NCBI RefSeq assembly: GCF_900114995.1
Contig: NZ_FOUX01000003.1
Coordinates: 62,001-126,000 of the forward strand
Direction: 5' to 3'
DNA length: 64,000 nt
Source of the DNA: Chitinophaga sp. YR627
GTDB taxonomy: Bacteria > Bacteroidota > Bacteroidia > Chitinophagales > Chitinophagaceae
The stretch's first letter is position 1, and each line of letters begins with the position of its first letter. A program made the position numbers and the translations under genes. Below, piece after piece: positions 26,541 to 33,389 of this stretch. The notes below the pieces were generated by a model. It made no database searches, was not told the origin of the DNA, and saw only the letters and a list, made by a program, of their open reading frames with translations.

Positions 26541-27485
26541 ATGTCCTCCATAAACAGTAAGAATAGCAGAACTGTTCCTCGCAAAAAGCTGACGCTGAGC
26601 GAAGACTTTTCACAGGTAAGCGTTGATCAGGAGAACTTGCCAAAGGTGCCGGCAAAGAGTAATTTCTCCATTCACTCCCGTTCCACCAATCCCTGCCGGG
26701 AATACATATCTGCCAGCAGAAGAGATTATTACAAAATAACGCTGATGACGCAAGGTGGCGGCATCATGACTTTAGGCCAACGTACTTATGTCATTAAAGC
26801 GCCTGCCATTGTCTTCATCAATCCGCTTGAACCAAAGCTCTGGGAACCGAAAGGCGAACAGGATGGCTACTACTGCCGGTTCACGGAGAATCTGTTTGAA
26901 ATGCAGCGTCATTCCCGTGATGAGTTATTACATCATCCGCTCTTCCAGGTAGGCGCCAATCCGGTGATCAATCTGACGGAACAACAGACAGCCTATATGC
27001 TGCAACTATTCGGTCATCTCCTGAAAGAAAACAAGGACTGTAATCCCTACCGTCAGGAAGCCATCCTTATCTACCTCCAGCTCTTACTGCTGGAAGCCAA
27101 AAGGGTTGCCGCTCCGCAGATCATACCACAGCGCTCTCTGACCACCGCTCAGCTACTGGCAGAACGCTTCACCGATACACTGGAAAGACAGTTCCCGATC
27201 ACCTCCGAACAGGAACAGATCCATCTCAAAACTGCCAGTGACTTCGCACTCACTTTAAACGTACATCCCAACCACCTGAACGCTACCGTCAAACGTGTCA
27301 CAGGACGTACCACCAGCGAACATATCCGCCAGCGCATCCTCCTGGAAGCACGCCTCCTGCTGATGCATACCGACTGGCCTATTTCCGCTATCGCCCATTC
27401 CCTCGGCTTCGAAGAACCAGCTAATTTCTCTCACTTCTTCAAAAGCCAGACAGGACATACGCCGCACACATTCAGGATGCTATAA
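26541..27485 (+). CDS. AraC-family transcriptional regulator
   Basis: 314 residues. The N-terminal half (about 45-190) is a cupin-like sensor domain (TQGGGIMTLGQRTYVIKAPAIVFINPLEP). The C-terminal part has the two AraC-type helix-turn-helix units: first around TASDFALTLNVHPNHLNATVKRVTG, second around PISAIAHSLGFEEPANFSHFFKSQTGHTP. It is divergent from the GT39 gene and the shared region contains operator-like repeats, so it may control itself, the GT39 gene, or both. Effector unknown. Confidence 0.92.
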   Translation: MSSINSKNSRTVPRKKLTLSEDFSQVSVDQENLPKVPAKSNFSIHSRSTNPCREYISASRRDYYKITLMTQGGGIMTLGQRTYVIKAPAIVFINPLEPKLWEPKGEQDGYYCRFTENLFEMQRHSRDELLHHPLFQVGANPVINLTEQQTAYMLQLFGHLLKENKDCNPYRQEAILIYLQLLLLEAKRVAAPQIIPQRSLTTAQLLAERFTDTLERQFPITSEQEQIHLKTASDFALTLNVHPNHLNATVKRVTGRTTSEHIRQRILLEARLLLMHTDWPISAIAHSLGFEEPANFSHFFKSQTGHTPHTFRML

Positions 27486-27506
27486 ACCTGACTCAGAAGA
27501 TGCGGC

Positions 27507-27538
27507 GAATTAGGAATTAGGAATTAACAATTAGGAAT
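27507..27538 (+). repeat. GAATTAG heptamer repeat, copy 1
   Basis: Tandem GAATTAG units followed by AC and a further AATTAGGAAT. The same pattern occurs on the opposite strand at 57032-57064, identical over 29 of 31 bases. It lies 22 bases after the araC stop. Confidence 0.8.
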
Positions 27539-27630
27539 GATGAAGAAAGTGAATGCCTTGATCTCAAATAAAGCAAGGTAATAACAAGAGGACGGGCAAG
27601 AGATACGAATAAGAACATATAGAGAATAGT

Positions 27631-27689
27631 GAGGAGAAGAAGGAAAAGAAGGAGAAGAAGGAGAAGAAGGAGGAAAAAAGAAAAGAAAA
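27631..27689 (+). repeat. Polypurine tract, GGAGAAGAA-like
   Basis: About 59 consecutive purines built from imperfect GGAGAAGAA units, with no pyrimidine on the + strand. Confidence 0.8.
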
Positions 27690-27711
27690 CAAAAGGGAAT
27701 AAATATAAGCC

Positions 27712-27732
27712 AGAGAACAGAGAACAGAGAAC
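27712..27732 (+). repeat. Three tandem AGAGAAC heptamers
   Basis: Three perfect copies of the 7-base unit AGAGAAC, just before the terminator. Confidence 0.85.
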
Positions 27733-27752
27733 AATAACAACAACTTTTTACG

Positions 27753-27785
27753 ACGACCTGATCTTACCGATCAGGTCGTTCCTTT
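27753..27785 (+). terminator. Intrinsic terminator downstream of araC
   Basis: ACGACCTGATC (27753-27763) and GATCAGGTCGT (27769-27779) form a perfect 11-bp stem with a 5-base loop, followed by TCCTTTTT. It is 268 bases past the araC stop, so either the mRNA has a long 3' end or a small transcript ends here. Confidence 0.85.
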
Positions 27786-27795
27786 TTACCCTACC

Positions 27796-28071
27796 TCATT
27801 GCCAATAGGCCCCACTACTACAAGTGGTCGCCGTCAAACCAGGCAATGGCAGATGGAGCTGGCTGGCCTTAGTGCTTTGAAGTCCGCCTGGCCTATGCAC
27901 CAGGGGTTTAATCACCCTACCACTGCCCAAATCTCCAACCCACCGCCCCATAGCAAGCAACTTCAAAGCACGACAGCCTGCCAGCCCATACAGCCTTTGC
28001 CGACTGACGCCCCACGCCCCACTCACCAAAAACCGCTGTCCGGCTATTAATAATCGCCCATAAATTACCAC
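27796..28071. repeat. Structured GC-rich intergenic element
   Basis: A block unlike its AT-rich flanks, C-rich on the + strand. It holds a CCACT/AGTGG hairpin (27812-27827), 25-base imperfect inverted arms (27859-27883 and 27960-27984, 21 matches) and a nested CCTGG/CCAGG hairpin (27887-27904). Both strands stay open for about 80-90 codons, but the translations look unlike proteins. It may be a small non-autonomous mobile element, a dispersed repeat or a structured RNA. Confidence 0.5.
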
Positions 28072-28074
28072 TCA

Positions 28075-28112
28075 AAACAAAAAAGCCCGGACAGTCTCAA
28101 AACCATCCGGGC
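28075..28112 (-). terminator. Intrinsic terminator after the SUI1-nadC operon
   Basis: GCCCGGA (28085-28091) and TCCGGGC (28106-28112) form a stem, followed on the minus strand by a run of six T residues. It lies 17 bases past the stop at 28129. Confidence 0.85.
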
Positions 28113-28128
28113 CTTATCAAAAAGAAAT

Positions 28129-28461
28129 CTATTTCGCCTTATACCCCCAATCCTGCAACCACTTCACCACCTTCTCCTTATAATCCCCCTGTATCAGGAT
28201 CAAACCATCTTTCGCACTTCCTCCCGTCCCACATTTCGTCTTCAGCTCTTTCCCCAGTTTCTCCAGGTCCTCTTCAGCCCCAACGAAACCATCTACCAGC
28301 GTCACCACTTTCCCGGCCCGCTGCTTCGTATCCAGCTTCACCCGCAACTGCTGTTGCCCCGGCGGCAACGTCTCCACTGCTTCCGGCTCCTCGCTCTCCT
28401 GTCTGAAATCAGGATTGGTGGAATACACAATACCACCTGTATTGCTTTTTTTCTTCGACAT
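28129..28461 (-). CDS. SUI1-family (YciH-like) translation initiation factor homologue
   Basis: 110 residues. The C-terminal two-thirds is a SUI1/eIF1 domain (LRVKLDTKQRAGKVVTLVDGF, then LGKELKTKCGTGGSAKDGLILIQGD and VVKWLQDWGYKAK). The N-terminal 40 residues are acidic and probably disordered. The E. coli relative YciH can affect start-site selection in vitro; its role in this phylum is unknown. It is the last gene of a three-gene run after nadC and a lipid kinase, with a 10-base gap. Confidence 0.9.
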   Translation of the reverse strand: MSKKKSNTGGIVYSTNPDFRQESEEPEAVETLPPGQQQLRVKLDTKQRAGKVVTLVDGFVGAEEDLEKLGKELKTKCGTGGSAKDGLILIQGDYKEKVVKWLQDWGYKAK

Positions 28462-28471
28462 AACAATAAGT

Positions 28472-29356
28472 TTAAGAACGGTTAACGATTACCTGCAACG
28501 CACCAGGATGCACACGAAACGCGACTTTACCATTTTCTTTCAGTGGCACCGCATCACCGTCTACCTGCAGGTGTACAAGTTCTTCACTTTTAACAACGAT
28601 GGTTTCCCCGGTAAAGTGTTGCATATAGCGCGTCTTATCGATATTACCCATCAGGGAATAGAATCCGACAGGAATCAGGCCGATAAGTTTGATTGGCGGT
28701 ACTACACAAAGATCCAGTTTTCCGTCAAACACATTCGCGTCTGGCGCAAGTTTGAATTCATAGCCAAACTGGTTACCATTAGCAACTGTGAGGAGAAATG
28801 CGCGTTCCTGTATTGTTTTACCATCTACGCTGATTTCGTAAGACGGACCTTTATAACTGCTGAAGCTCTGGATAACGAGTTTGGCGTATCCCCAGAGACC
28901 GCGTTTGGTTTTATGTCTGAACTGATCGGCGACAAGTGCGTCAAAACCAACGCCGGCGTTACTAAGGAACAGGTGTTCGTTGGCATAACCAACATCTATT
29001 GCCTTTCGTTTTCCGTCAGCGATCACTTCCAGTGCGCGGGACACTTTCAATGGTATTTTCAGTGCTCTGGCGAGACCATTACCACTTCCGAGCGGAATGA
29101 TAGCCAGGGCAGTCGTAGTACCTACCAATCCCTGCGCTATTTCGTTGATGGAGCCATCTCCGCCCACTGCCACTACTGTATCAGTTCCATTTGCTACCGC
29201 TGCTCTGGCAAGATCTGTACCGTGACCCAGGTATTCAAGATGAGTCACTTCCACGGAAAATGCTTTTGGGGTCAGATATTTTCTGATGATACCCTCAAGG
29301 CGTTTTTCTCTGTCTGTGCCGGCTTTACGGTTGATGATGAATAGAATCTTTCTCAA
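28472..29356 (-). CDS. Diacylglycerol/lipid kinase family protein (YegS-like)
   Basis: 294 residues with the kinase catalytic domain: an N-terminal MRKILFIINRKAG, the nucleotide-binding GGDGSINEIAQG (about 64-75), PLGSGNGLAR (about 87-96) and a C-terminal beta-sandwich ending in FRVHPGALQVIVNRS. Family members phosphorylate lipids such as diacylglycerol or sphingoid bases. Bacteroidota make sphingolipids, so that substrate is conceivable but unproven. The start is a TTG at 29356. It is 11 bases after nadC and 10 before the SUI1 gene. Confidence 0.92.
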   Translation of the reverse strand: MRKILFIINRKAGTDREKRLEGIIRKYLTPKAFSVEVTHLEYLGHGTDLARAAVANGTDTVVAVGGDGSINEIAQGLVGTTTALAIIPLGSGNGLARALKIPLKVSRALEVIADGKRKAIDVGYANEHLFLSNAGVGFDALVADQFRHKTKRGLWGYAKLVIQSFSSYKGPSYEISVDGKTIQERAFLLTVANGNQFGYEFKLAPDANVFDGKLDLCVVPPIKLIGLIPVGFYSLMGNIDKTRYMQHFTGETIVVKSEELVHLQVDGDAVPLKENGKVAFRVHPGALQVIVNRS

Positions 29357-29367
29357 CGTTAGGGATA

Positions 29368-30213
29368 TTATATTGCTTTTAAACTAAGATCAAGACTGAC
29401 TGCATGATGGATCACGGCTCCGGCGGATACGTAATCAACGCCTGTTTTGGCATATGCTTCCAGTGTATCGAGATTGATACCACCGGATGCTTCTGTTTCG
29501 TACCGGCCATCTATGAGTGCCAATGCTTCTGTGAGTAGGGCGGGAGAGAAGTTGTCCAGCATGATACGGTGGATCTGCCCAACGGCAAGTACTTCTTTCA
29601 CATCCTCCAGGTTACGCGTTTCTACTTCTATCTGTAAAGGCAATTGCTGCTGTTGCAGATAGGCAACTGTTTTGGTAACAGCGGCGGTGATACCTCCGGC
29701 AAAATCAATGTGATTATCTTTCAGCATGACCATATCATAGAGACCCATACGGTGATTGACACCGCCTCCGATGCGTACAGCTTCTTTCTCAAGCAGGCGG
29801 AAATTAGGAGTGGTTTTCCGGGTGTCCAGCAGGCGGGTATGATAGCCTTTCAGGACGTCGACATAGCTGCGGGTCAATGTGGCGATACCACTCATTCTCT
29901 GCATACAGTTCAGCACCAGGCGTTCTCCCATCAGCAAAGTATGGATCGATGCTTCTACTTCAAATGCAACCTCTCCCGATTTCATGACATCGCCATCTTG
30001 CTTAAATGGCCGAAAAATGGAATGACTGTCCAGTATCTGGAAAACAGCTTCCGCTACTTCCATTCCGGCCAGTATGCCGTCTTCTTTTATTTTCAGTCTG
30101 GCGCCACCTCTGGCGTCAGCCGGAATACACGCTAAAGTGGAATGATCACCATTCCCAATATCTTCTGCCAGTGCGTTGCGAATAAGCTCAGTTAATGCTG
30201 GTTCCTGTAACAT
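29368..30213 (-). CDS. nadC: Nicotinate-nucleotide pyrophosphorylase (carboxylating)
   Basis: Converts quinolinate and PRPP to nicotinate mononucleotide in de novo NAD synthesis. In 281 residues it has NCMQRMSGIATLTR (about 103-116), LDTRKTTPNFRLLEK (about 129-143), GGGVNHRMGLYDMVMLKDNH and the C-terminal EASGGINLDTL and GVDYVSAGAVIH, all standard for the family. First gene of the nadC-lipid kinase-SUI1 run. nadA and nadB are not in the window. Confidence 0.96.
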   Translation of the reverse strand: MLQEPALTELIRNALAEDIGNGDHSTLACIPADARGGARLKIKEDGILAGMEVAEAVFQILDSHSIFRPFKQDGDVMKSGEVAFEVEASIHTLLMGERLVLNCMQRMSGIATLTRSYVDVLKGYHTRLLDTRKTTPNFRLLEKEAVRIGGGVNHRMGLYDMVMLKDNHIDFAGGITAAVTKTVAYLQQQQLPLQIEVETRNLEDVKEVLAVGQIHRIMLDNFSPALLTEALALIDGRYETEASGGINLDTLEAYAKTGVDYVSAGAVIHHAVSLDLSLKAI

Positions 30214-30281
30214 ACTATCGGTTTGAAAGAACGAAAGTAAGCCAATTTCAGAAAGGAGGCCGGCTCAGAATCCCCCCGAAT

Positions 30282-30311
30282 ATAAAAAAGTCCGGACGGA
30301 GCCGGACTTTT
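30282..30311 (-). terminator. Intrinsic terminator of the DUF4783 gene
   Basis: AAAAGTCCGG (30286-30295) and CCGGACTTTT (30302-30311) form a 10-bp perfect stem with a 6-base loop. On the minus strand further T residues follow. It lies 30 bases past the stop at 30341. Confidence 0.9.
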
Positions 30312-30340
30312 CAATATCAATCTTAACAATTCTTTATTTA

Positions 30341-30760
30341 TTATTTATTCTCGAAACGAAGCTCATTCAGCACCATAGAACCACCTTTCATCTGCAGAAA
30401 GAAGGAGGTACGGTAAGCGCCACCGGAGGTACCAACATTGGCAATACCAACTCTGGAACCATTGTTACTTTGCACCTGGTGGATCAGTTCGAAAGTTTTA
30501 ACCTGATTTTTTGAGAAGAAATCTTTCAGGATGATTTCTGCCTGTGCTTTGCTGTAGGAGTTAGATTTTCCGGCCATGCTGATTTCTACTGTGTTGTCAA
30601 GGTAGCGGGATAGTGCGCTTGCATCGCCTTGTTTGATCGCAGTTACCACATCATCGAATGGACCTGCTGCGGGAGCTTTTAAGTTAGCGGCTGACAGTGT
30701 AAATGCAGTGATAATGACGCCAAACAGCACAACTCCAAGCCCATACAATAACTTTTTCAT
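30341..30760 (-). CDS. DUF4783-like exported protein
   Basis: From the ATG at 30760 it is 139 residues: a hydrophobic export signal (MKKLLYGLGVVLFGVIITAF) and one small domain with NTF2-like character (DDVVTAIKQGDASALSRYLDNTVEI, then FFSKNQVKTFELIHQ and TSFFLQMKGGSMVLNELRFENK). This matches DUF4783, a family of unknown function found in Bacteroidota. The frame extends to 30874, but the added residues do not resemble a signal sequence. It is a single-gene unit. Confidence 0.8.
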   Translation of the reverse strand: MKKLLYGLGVVLFGVIITAFTLSAANLKAPAAGPFDDVVTAIKQGDASALSRYLDNTVEISMAGKSNSYSKAQAEIILKDFFSKNQVKTFELIHQVQSNNGSRVGIANVGTSGGAYRTSFFLQMKGGSMVLNELRFENK

Positions 30761-30972
30761 CGTCAGTATTTTATTAAGTAGTAAAGTTTTCATCATTATA
30801 GTAAAATGGGCTAAAACTATGCCAATTTGCGGGATGCCTTTTAAAATACAATCATCGTTGTATTGTACAATCACTAATTAATGCGAATATATTAATATAT
30901 ATTTTTAGAATAAAACCTAAGTAAGACAAATTGCTGTTACCCCTGTATGAATTTTGAAGGCATTTCAATAAG

Positions 30973-31006
30973 TTTGACGCCGTTTCGCGGATGCTTCATA
31001 ACTTTA
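30973..31006 (+). promoter_or_regulatory. Promoter candidate for gpmI
   Basis: TTTG at 30973-30976 and TAACTTTA at 30999-31006 (one mismatch to TAnnTTTG), 22 bases apart, with the ATG at 31044. Both halves of the Bacteroidota promoter are present. Confidence 0.5.
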
Positions 31007-31043
31007 GCATCCTTTACAGAACAAGAAAATTACAACCGGAAAT

Positions 31044-32567
31044 ATGGAAAAGAAAAGAGCCATTCTCGTTATCATGGACGGATGGGGACAGGGACAGGTT
31101 CCTGCCGCTGATGCTATCGCGCATTCTAAAACGCCATTTGTGAGCAGCCTGTATGCAAAATACCCGCATAGTACACTGATTACCTGCGGTGAAGATGTTG
31201 GTTTGCCGGAAGGACAAATGGGTAACTCCGAAGTAGGTCACCTGAACCTCGGTGCAGGTCGTATCGTGTACCAGGAATTACAACGCATCAACGTAGCCAT
31301 CCGCACAGGAGAACTTGCCGGTAACAAAGTATTACAGGACACGTTCAGCTACGCAAAAGATAACGATAAGGCATTGCACCTCATCGGTCTCGTAAGCGAC
31401 GGTGGTGTACACTCCCATATCAACCACCTGAAAGCACTGACGCAGATCGCTAAAGATAAAGGACTGACTAAAGTTTACATTCACGCCTTCACCGATGGCC
31501 GTGATACCGATCCTAAAGGTGGTCTGAATTACATGGAAGACCTGGTTGCTCACCTGAAGACAACCGTAGGTGAAGTGGCCAGCATCACCGGCCGTTACTA
31601 TGCAATGGACCGTGATAAACGCTGGGAACGCGTGAAACTCGCATATGATGCGATGGTACATGGTACAGGTACGCCTACCCAGGACGTCGTAAACGCGATC
31701 AGAGCATCCTATGCAGATGGCGTAACCGACGAATTTATCAAGCCGATCATCACTACCGATGCGCAGCTTAATCCGATCGCAACTATCACAGAAGGTGATG
31801 CAGTACTCTGCTTCAACTTCCGTACTGACCGTTGCCGCGAGATCACACAGGTACTGACCCAGCAGGCATTCCCTGATTTCGGCATGAACCCGCTGGCACT
31901 GCACTATACTACCATGACCGAATACGACAAGACCTACAAGGGCGTTCATGTTATATTCGAAAATGATAACCTGCAGAACACCATCGGCGAAGTACTGGAA
32001 GCCAACAACCGCAGCCAGATCCGTATCGCTGAAACAGAAAAATATCCGCACGTATCCTTCTTCTTCTCCGGTGGACGTGAGAAAGAATTCCAGGGCGAAC
32101 GCCGTCTGATCGTTGCTTCTCCGAAAGTAGCGACTTACGACCTGCAACCTGAAATGAGCGCCTACGAAGTAACCAGCACCATCGTACCTGAAATAGAAAG
32201 CAAATCAGCTGATTTCATCTGTCTGAACTTTGCCAACGCTGACATGGTTGGTCATACAGGCATCTGGGAAGCAGCTATCAAAGCGGTAGAAACAGTGGAT
32301 ACCTGCGTGGAGAAAGTAGTGACGGCAGCCCTGAAAAGCGATTATACCGTATTCCTTACTGCTGACCACGGTAATGCTGATTTCATGATCAACAGCGATG
32401 GTACGCCGAATACAGCACATACCACGAACCTGGTGCCTTACTTCATTATCAGTAATGAATTCAAAGGCGCAGTAAAACCAGGTAAACTGGGCGACGTTGC
32501 TCCAACCATTCTGACGCTGATGGGTCTCTCCATTCCGCAGGAAATGACAGGCAACATCCTGATCTAA
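31044..32567 (+). CDS. gpmI: 2,3-bisphosphoglycerate-independent phosphoglycerate mutase
   Basis: Interconverts 3- and 2-phosphoglycerate in glycolysis, using two metal ions and a phosphoserine. In 507 residues the alkaline-phosphatase-type active site is visible: metal ligand D12 in MDGWG, the catalytic Ser62 in GNSEVGHLNLG, the inserted phosphotransferase domain (about 80-310), then ADMVGHTG and TADHGNADFM near the C-terminus. Length is normal. It is followed by two terminators, so it is a single-gene unit. Confidence 0.98.
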   Translation: MEKKRAILVIMDGWGQGQVPAADAIAHSKTPFVSSLYAKYPHSTLITCGEDVGLPEGQMGNSEVGHLNLGAGRIVYQELQRINVAIRTGELAGNKVLQDTFSYAKDNDKALHLIGLVSDGGVHSHINHLKALTQIAKDKGLTKVYIHAFTDGRDTDPKGGLNYMEDLVAHLKTTVGEVASITGRYYAMDRDKRWERVKLAYDAMVHGTGTPTQDVVNAIRASYADGVTDEFIKPIITTDAQLNPIATITEGDAVLCFNFRTDRCREITQVLTQQAFPDFGMNPLALHYTTMTEYDKTYKGVHVIFENDNLQNTIGEVLEANNRSQIRIAETEKYPHVSFFFSGGREKEFQGERRLIVASPKVATYDLQPEMSAYEVTSTIVPEIESKSADFICLNFANADMVGHTGIWEAAIKAVETVDTCVEKVVTAALKSDYTVFLTADHGNADFMINSDGTPNTAHTTNLVPYFIISNEFKGAVKPGKLGDVAPTILTLMGLSIPQEMTGNILI

Positions 32568-32588
32568 GTAGTATATCTCATTGATAGG

Positions 32589-32624
32589 AAAGCTGTCCGC
32601 CTTACGGCGCGACAGCTTTTTTTT
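32589..32624 (+). terminator. Intrinsic terminator of gpmI
   Basis: AAAGCTGTC and GACAGCTTT arms with an inner CGCC-TTAC-GGCG stem-loop, then eight T residues. It starts 22 bases after the gpmI stop. Confidence 0.95.
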
Positions 32625-32708
32625 ATATTATTTCAATGCTGTAACTATTCGCGTAGATAATACGTTTTACGTTTTTTAGTGCTCTCGACAGATTTGCTCA
32701 TGCATTAG

Positions 32709-32740
32709 ATGCGCCGTCTTTACGGCGCATTAACTTTTTT
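32709..32740 (+). terminator. Second terminator-like hairpin after gpmI
   Basis: ATGCGCCGT (32709-32717) and ACGGCGCAT (32722-32730) form a 9-bp perfect stem with a 4-base loop; a T-run follows at 32735-32740. It lies upstream of the next promoter, so it probably backs up the gpmI terminator. Confidence 0.7.
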
Positions 32741-32761
32741 ATACCCCCTGCTTTCAGACAG

Positions 32762-32774
32762 ATGCGCGGCGCAT
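32762..32774. promoter_or_regulatory. Palindrome upstream of the lipoprotein-uvrC unit
   Basis: ATGCGC-G-GCGCAT, a perfect palindrome 15 bases before the -7 box at 32789. The sequence CGGCGCATTAA is shared exactly with the preceding hairpin (32723-32733 and 32767-32777). Its position over the -33 region suits an operator. Confidence 0.4.
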
Positions 32775-32788
32775 TAATCCATCTTCCC

Positions 32789-32796
32789 TAAATTTG
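32789..32796 (+). promoter_or_regulatory. -7 box immediately before the lipoprotein gene
   Basis: TAAATTTG matches TAnnTTTG exactly and ends 4 bases before the ATG at 32801, suggesting a leaderless or near-leaderless message if used. Confidence 0.4.
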
Positions 32797-32800
32797 CAGC

Positions 32801-33373
32801 ATGGATCATCGTTTTTCATGGATACTGATGGCCGTTGCTGCCTGCTGCGCCTCCTGCAGTAACAGTAACGGAGGGCAACAAGGCAAGGCACTGGCTTACA
32901 GGGATCTTAAAGGATACTTTCAGGGAGAACTGCATACTATCTCTACGAATAAACCTGCTTTACAGAAGACAATCGTCATGAACGGACAAAGGGACAGCAT
33001 TACCATTGCTAACCCCGATTCGGCTCAGCTCCAGCACCTCCTGGCCCCTTTCCTCGACATAGACCTGAATAAACCCTCCCTCAGAGGTGCATACGATACC
33101 ATCCTGCTGGCCGACCAGTTCTCCGGTACCCATTCCCTCATGTACAAAGCCAGAAATGCGGCCACCGTACCCCAGGAAGTGATCATGGATATTGACAACC
33201 AGCAGCATATTACCAACGTGCAGATGAATAAGCATGTGGAAAACCTGGTATATGAATACCAGCAAAACCTGGTGTATCAGCAAAACAAACATATCCGTAT
33301 CGTAACCTGGCAGAAGATCGCTTTTCTCCCCGCCAGAGAACTGGATGTGAAAGTCCTGCTCAGACGCCCCTAA
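32801..33373 (+). CDS. Lipoprotein of unknown function
   Basis: Not recognised. 190 residues with a lipoprotein signal: MDHRFSWILMAVAACCASC, lipobox ending at Cys19, then SNSNGGQQ. The mature domain appears alpha/beta, with a central YDTILLADQFSGTHSLMYKARN and a late VYEYQQNLVYQQNKHIRIVTW segment. It lies 16 bases before uvrC on the same strand, so the two are probably co-transcribed, although no functional link is evident. Confidence 0.8.
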   Translation: MDHRFSWILMAVAACCASCSNSNGGQQGKALAYRDLKGYFQGELHTISTNKPALQKTIVMNGQRDSITIANPDSAQLQHLLAPFLDIDLNKPSLRGAYDTILLADQFSGTHSLMYKARNAATVPQEVIMDIDNQQHITNVQMNKHVENLVYEYQQNLVYQQNKHIRIVTWQKIAFLPARELDVKVLLRRP

Positions 33374-33389
33374 CTGATTTTCTTAGAAC

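Larger units (their letters stand above)
27486..28128. other. Repeat-rich intergenic region
   Basis: About 640 bases without a supported gene. In order: a GAATTAG heptamer repeat (27507-27538), a purine-only tract (27631-27689), three AGAGAAC units (27712-27732), a terminator (27753-27785), a structured GC-rich element (27796-28071) and the minus-strand terminator of the SUI1 gene (28075-28112). Confidence 0.6.

Noticed and set aside
27796..28071. A 91-codon minus-strand frame in the GC-rich element
   Set aside because: Both strands are open here because of base composition, the translation is Gly/Leu/Arg-rich without a fold-like pattern, and the block is full of inverted repeats.
28415..29344. 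A 309-codon + strand open frame
   Set aside because: It runs antisense to the lipid kinase gene, whose motifs and operon spacing are clear. The translation is Cys/Phe/His-rich and resembles no family.
31332..32147. A 271-codon minus-strand open frame
   Set aside because: It is entirely antisense to gpmI, which has all its motifs. The composition is typical of a shadow frame.
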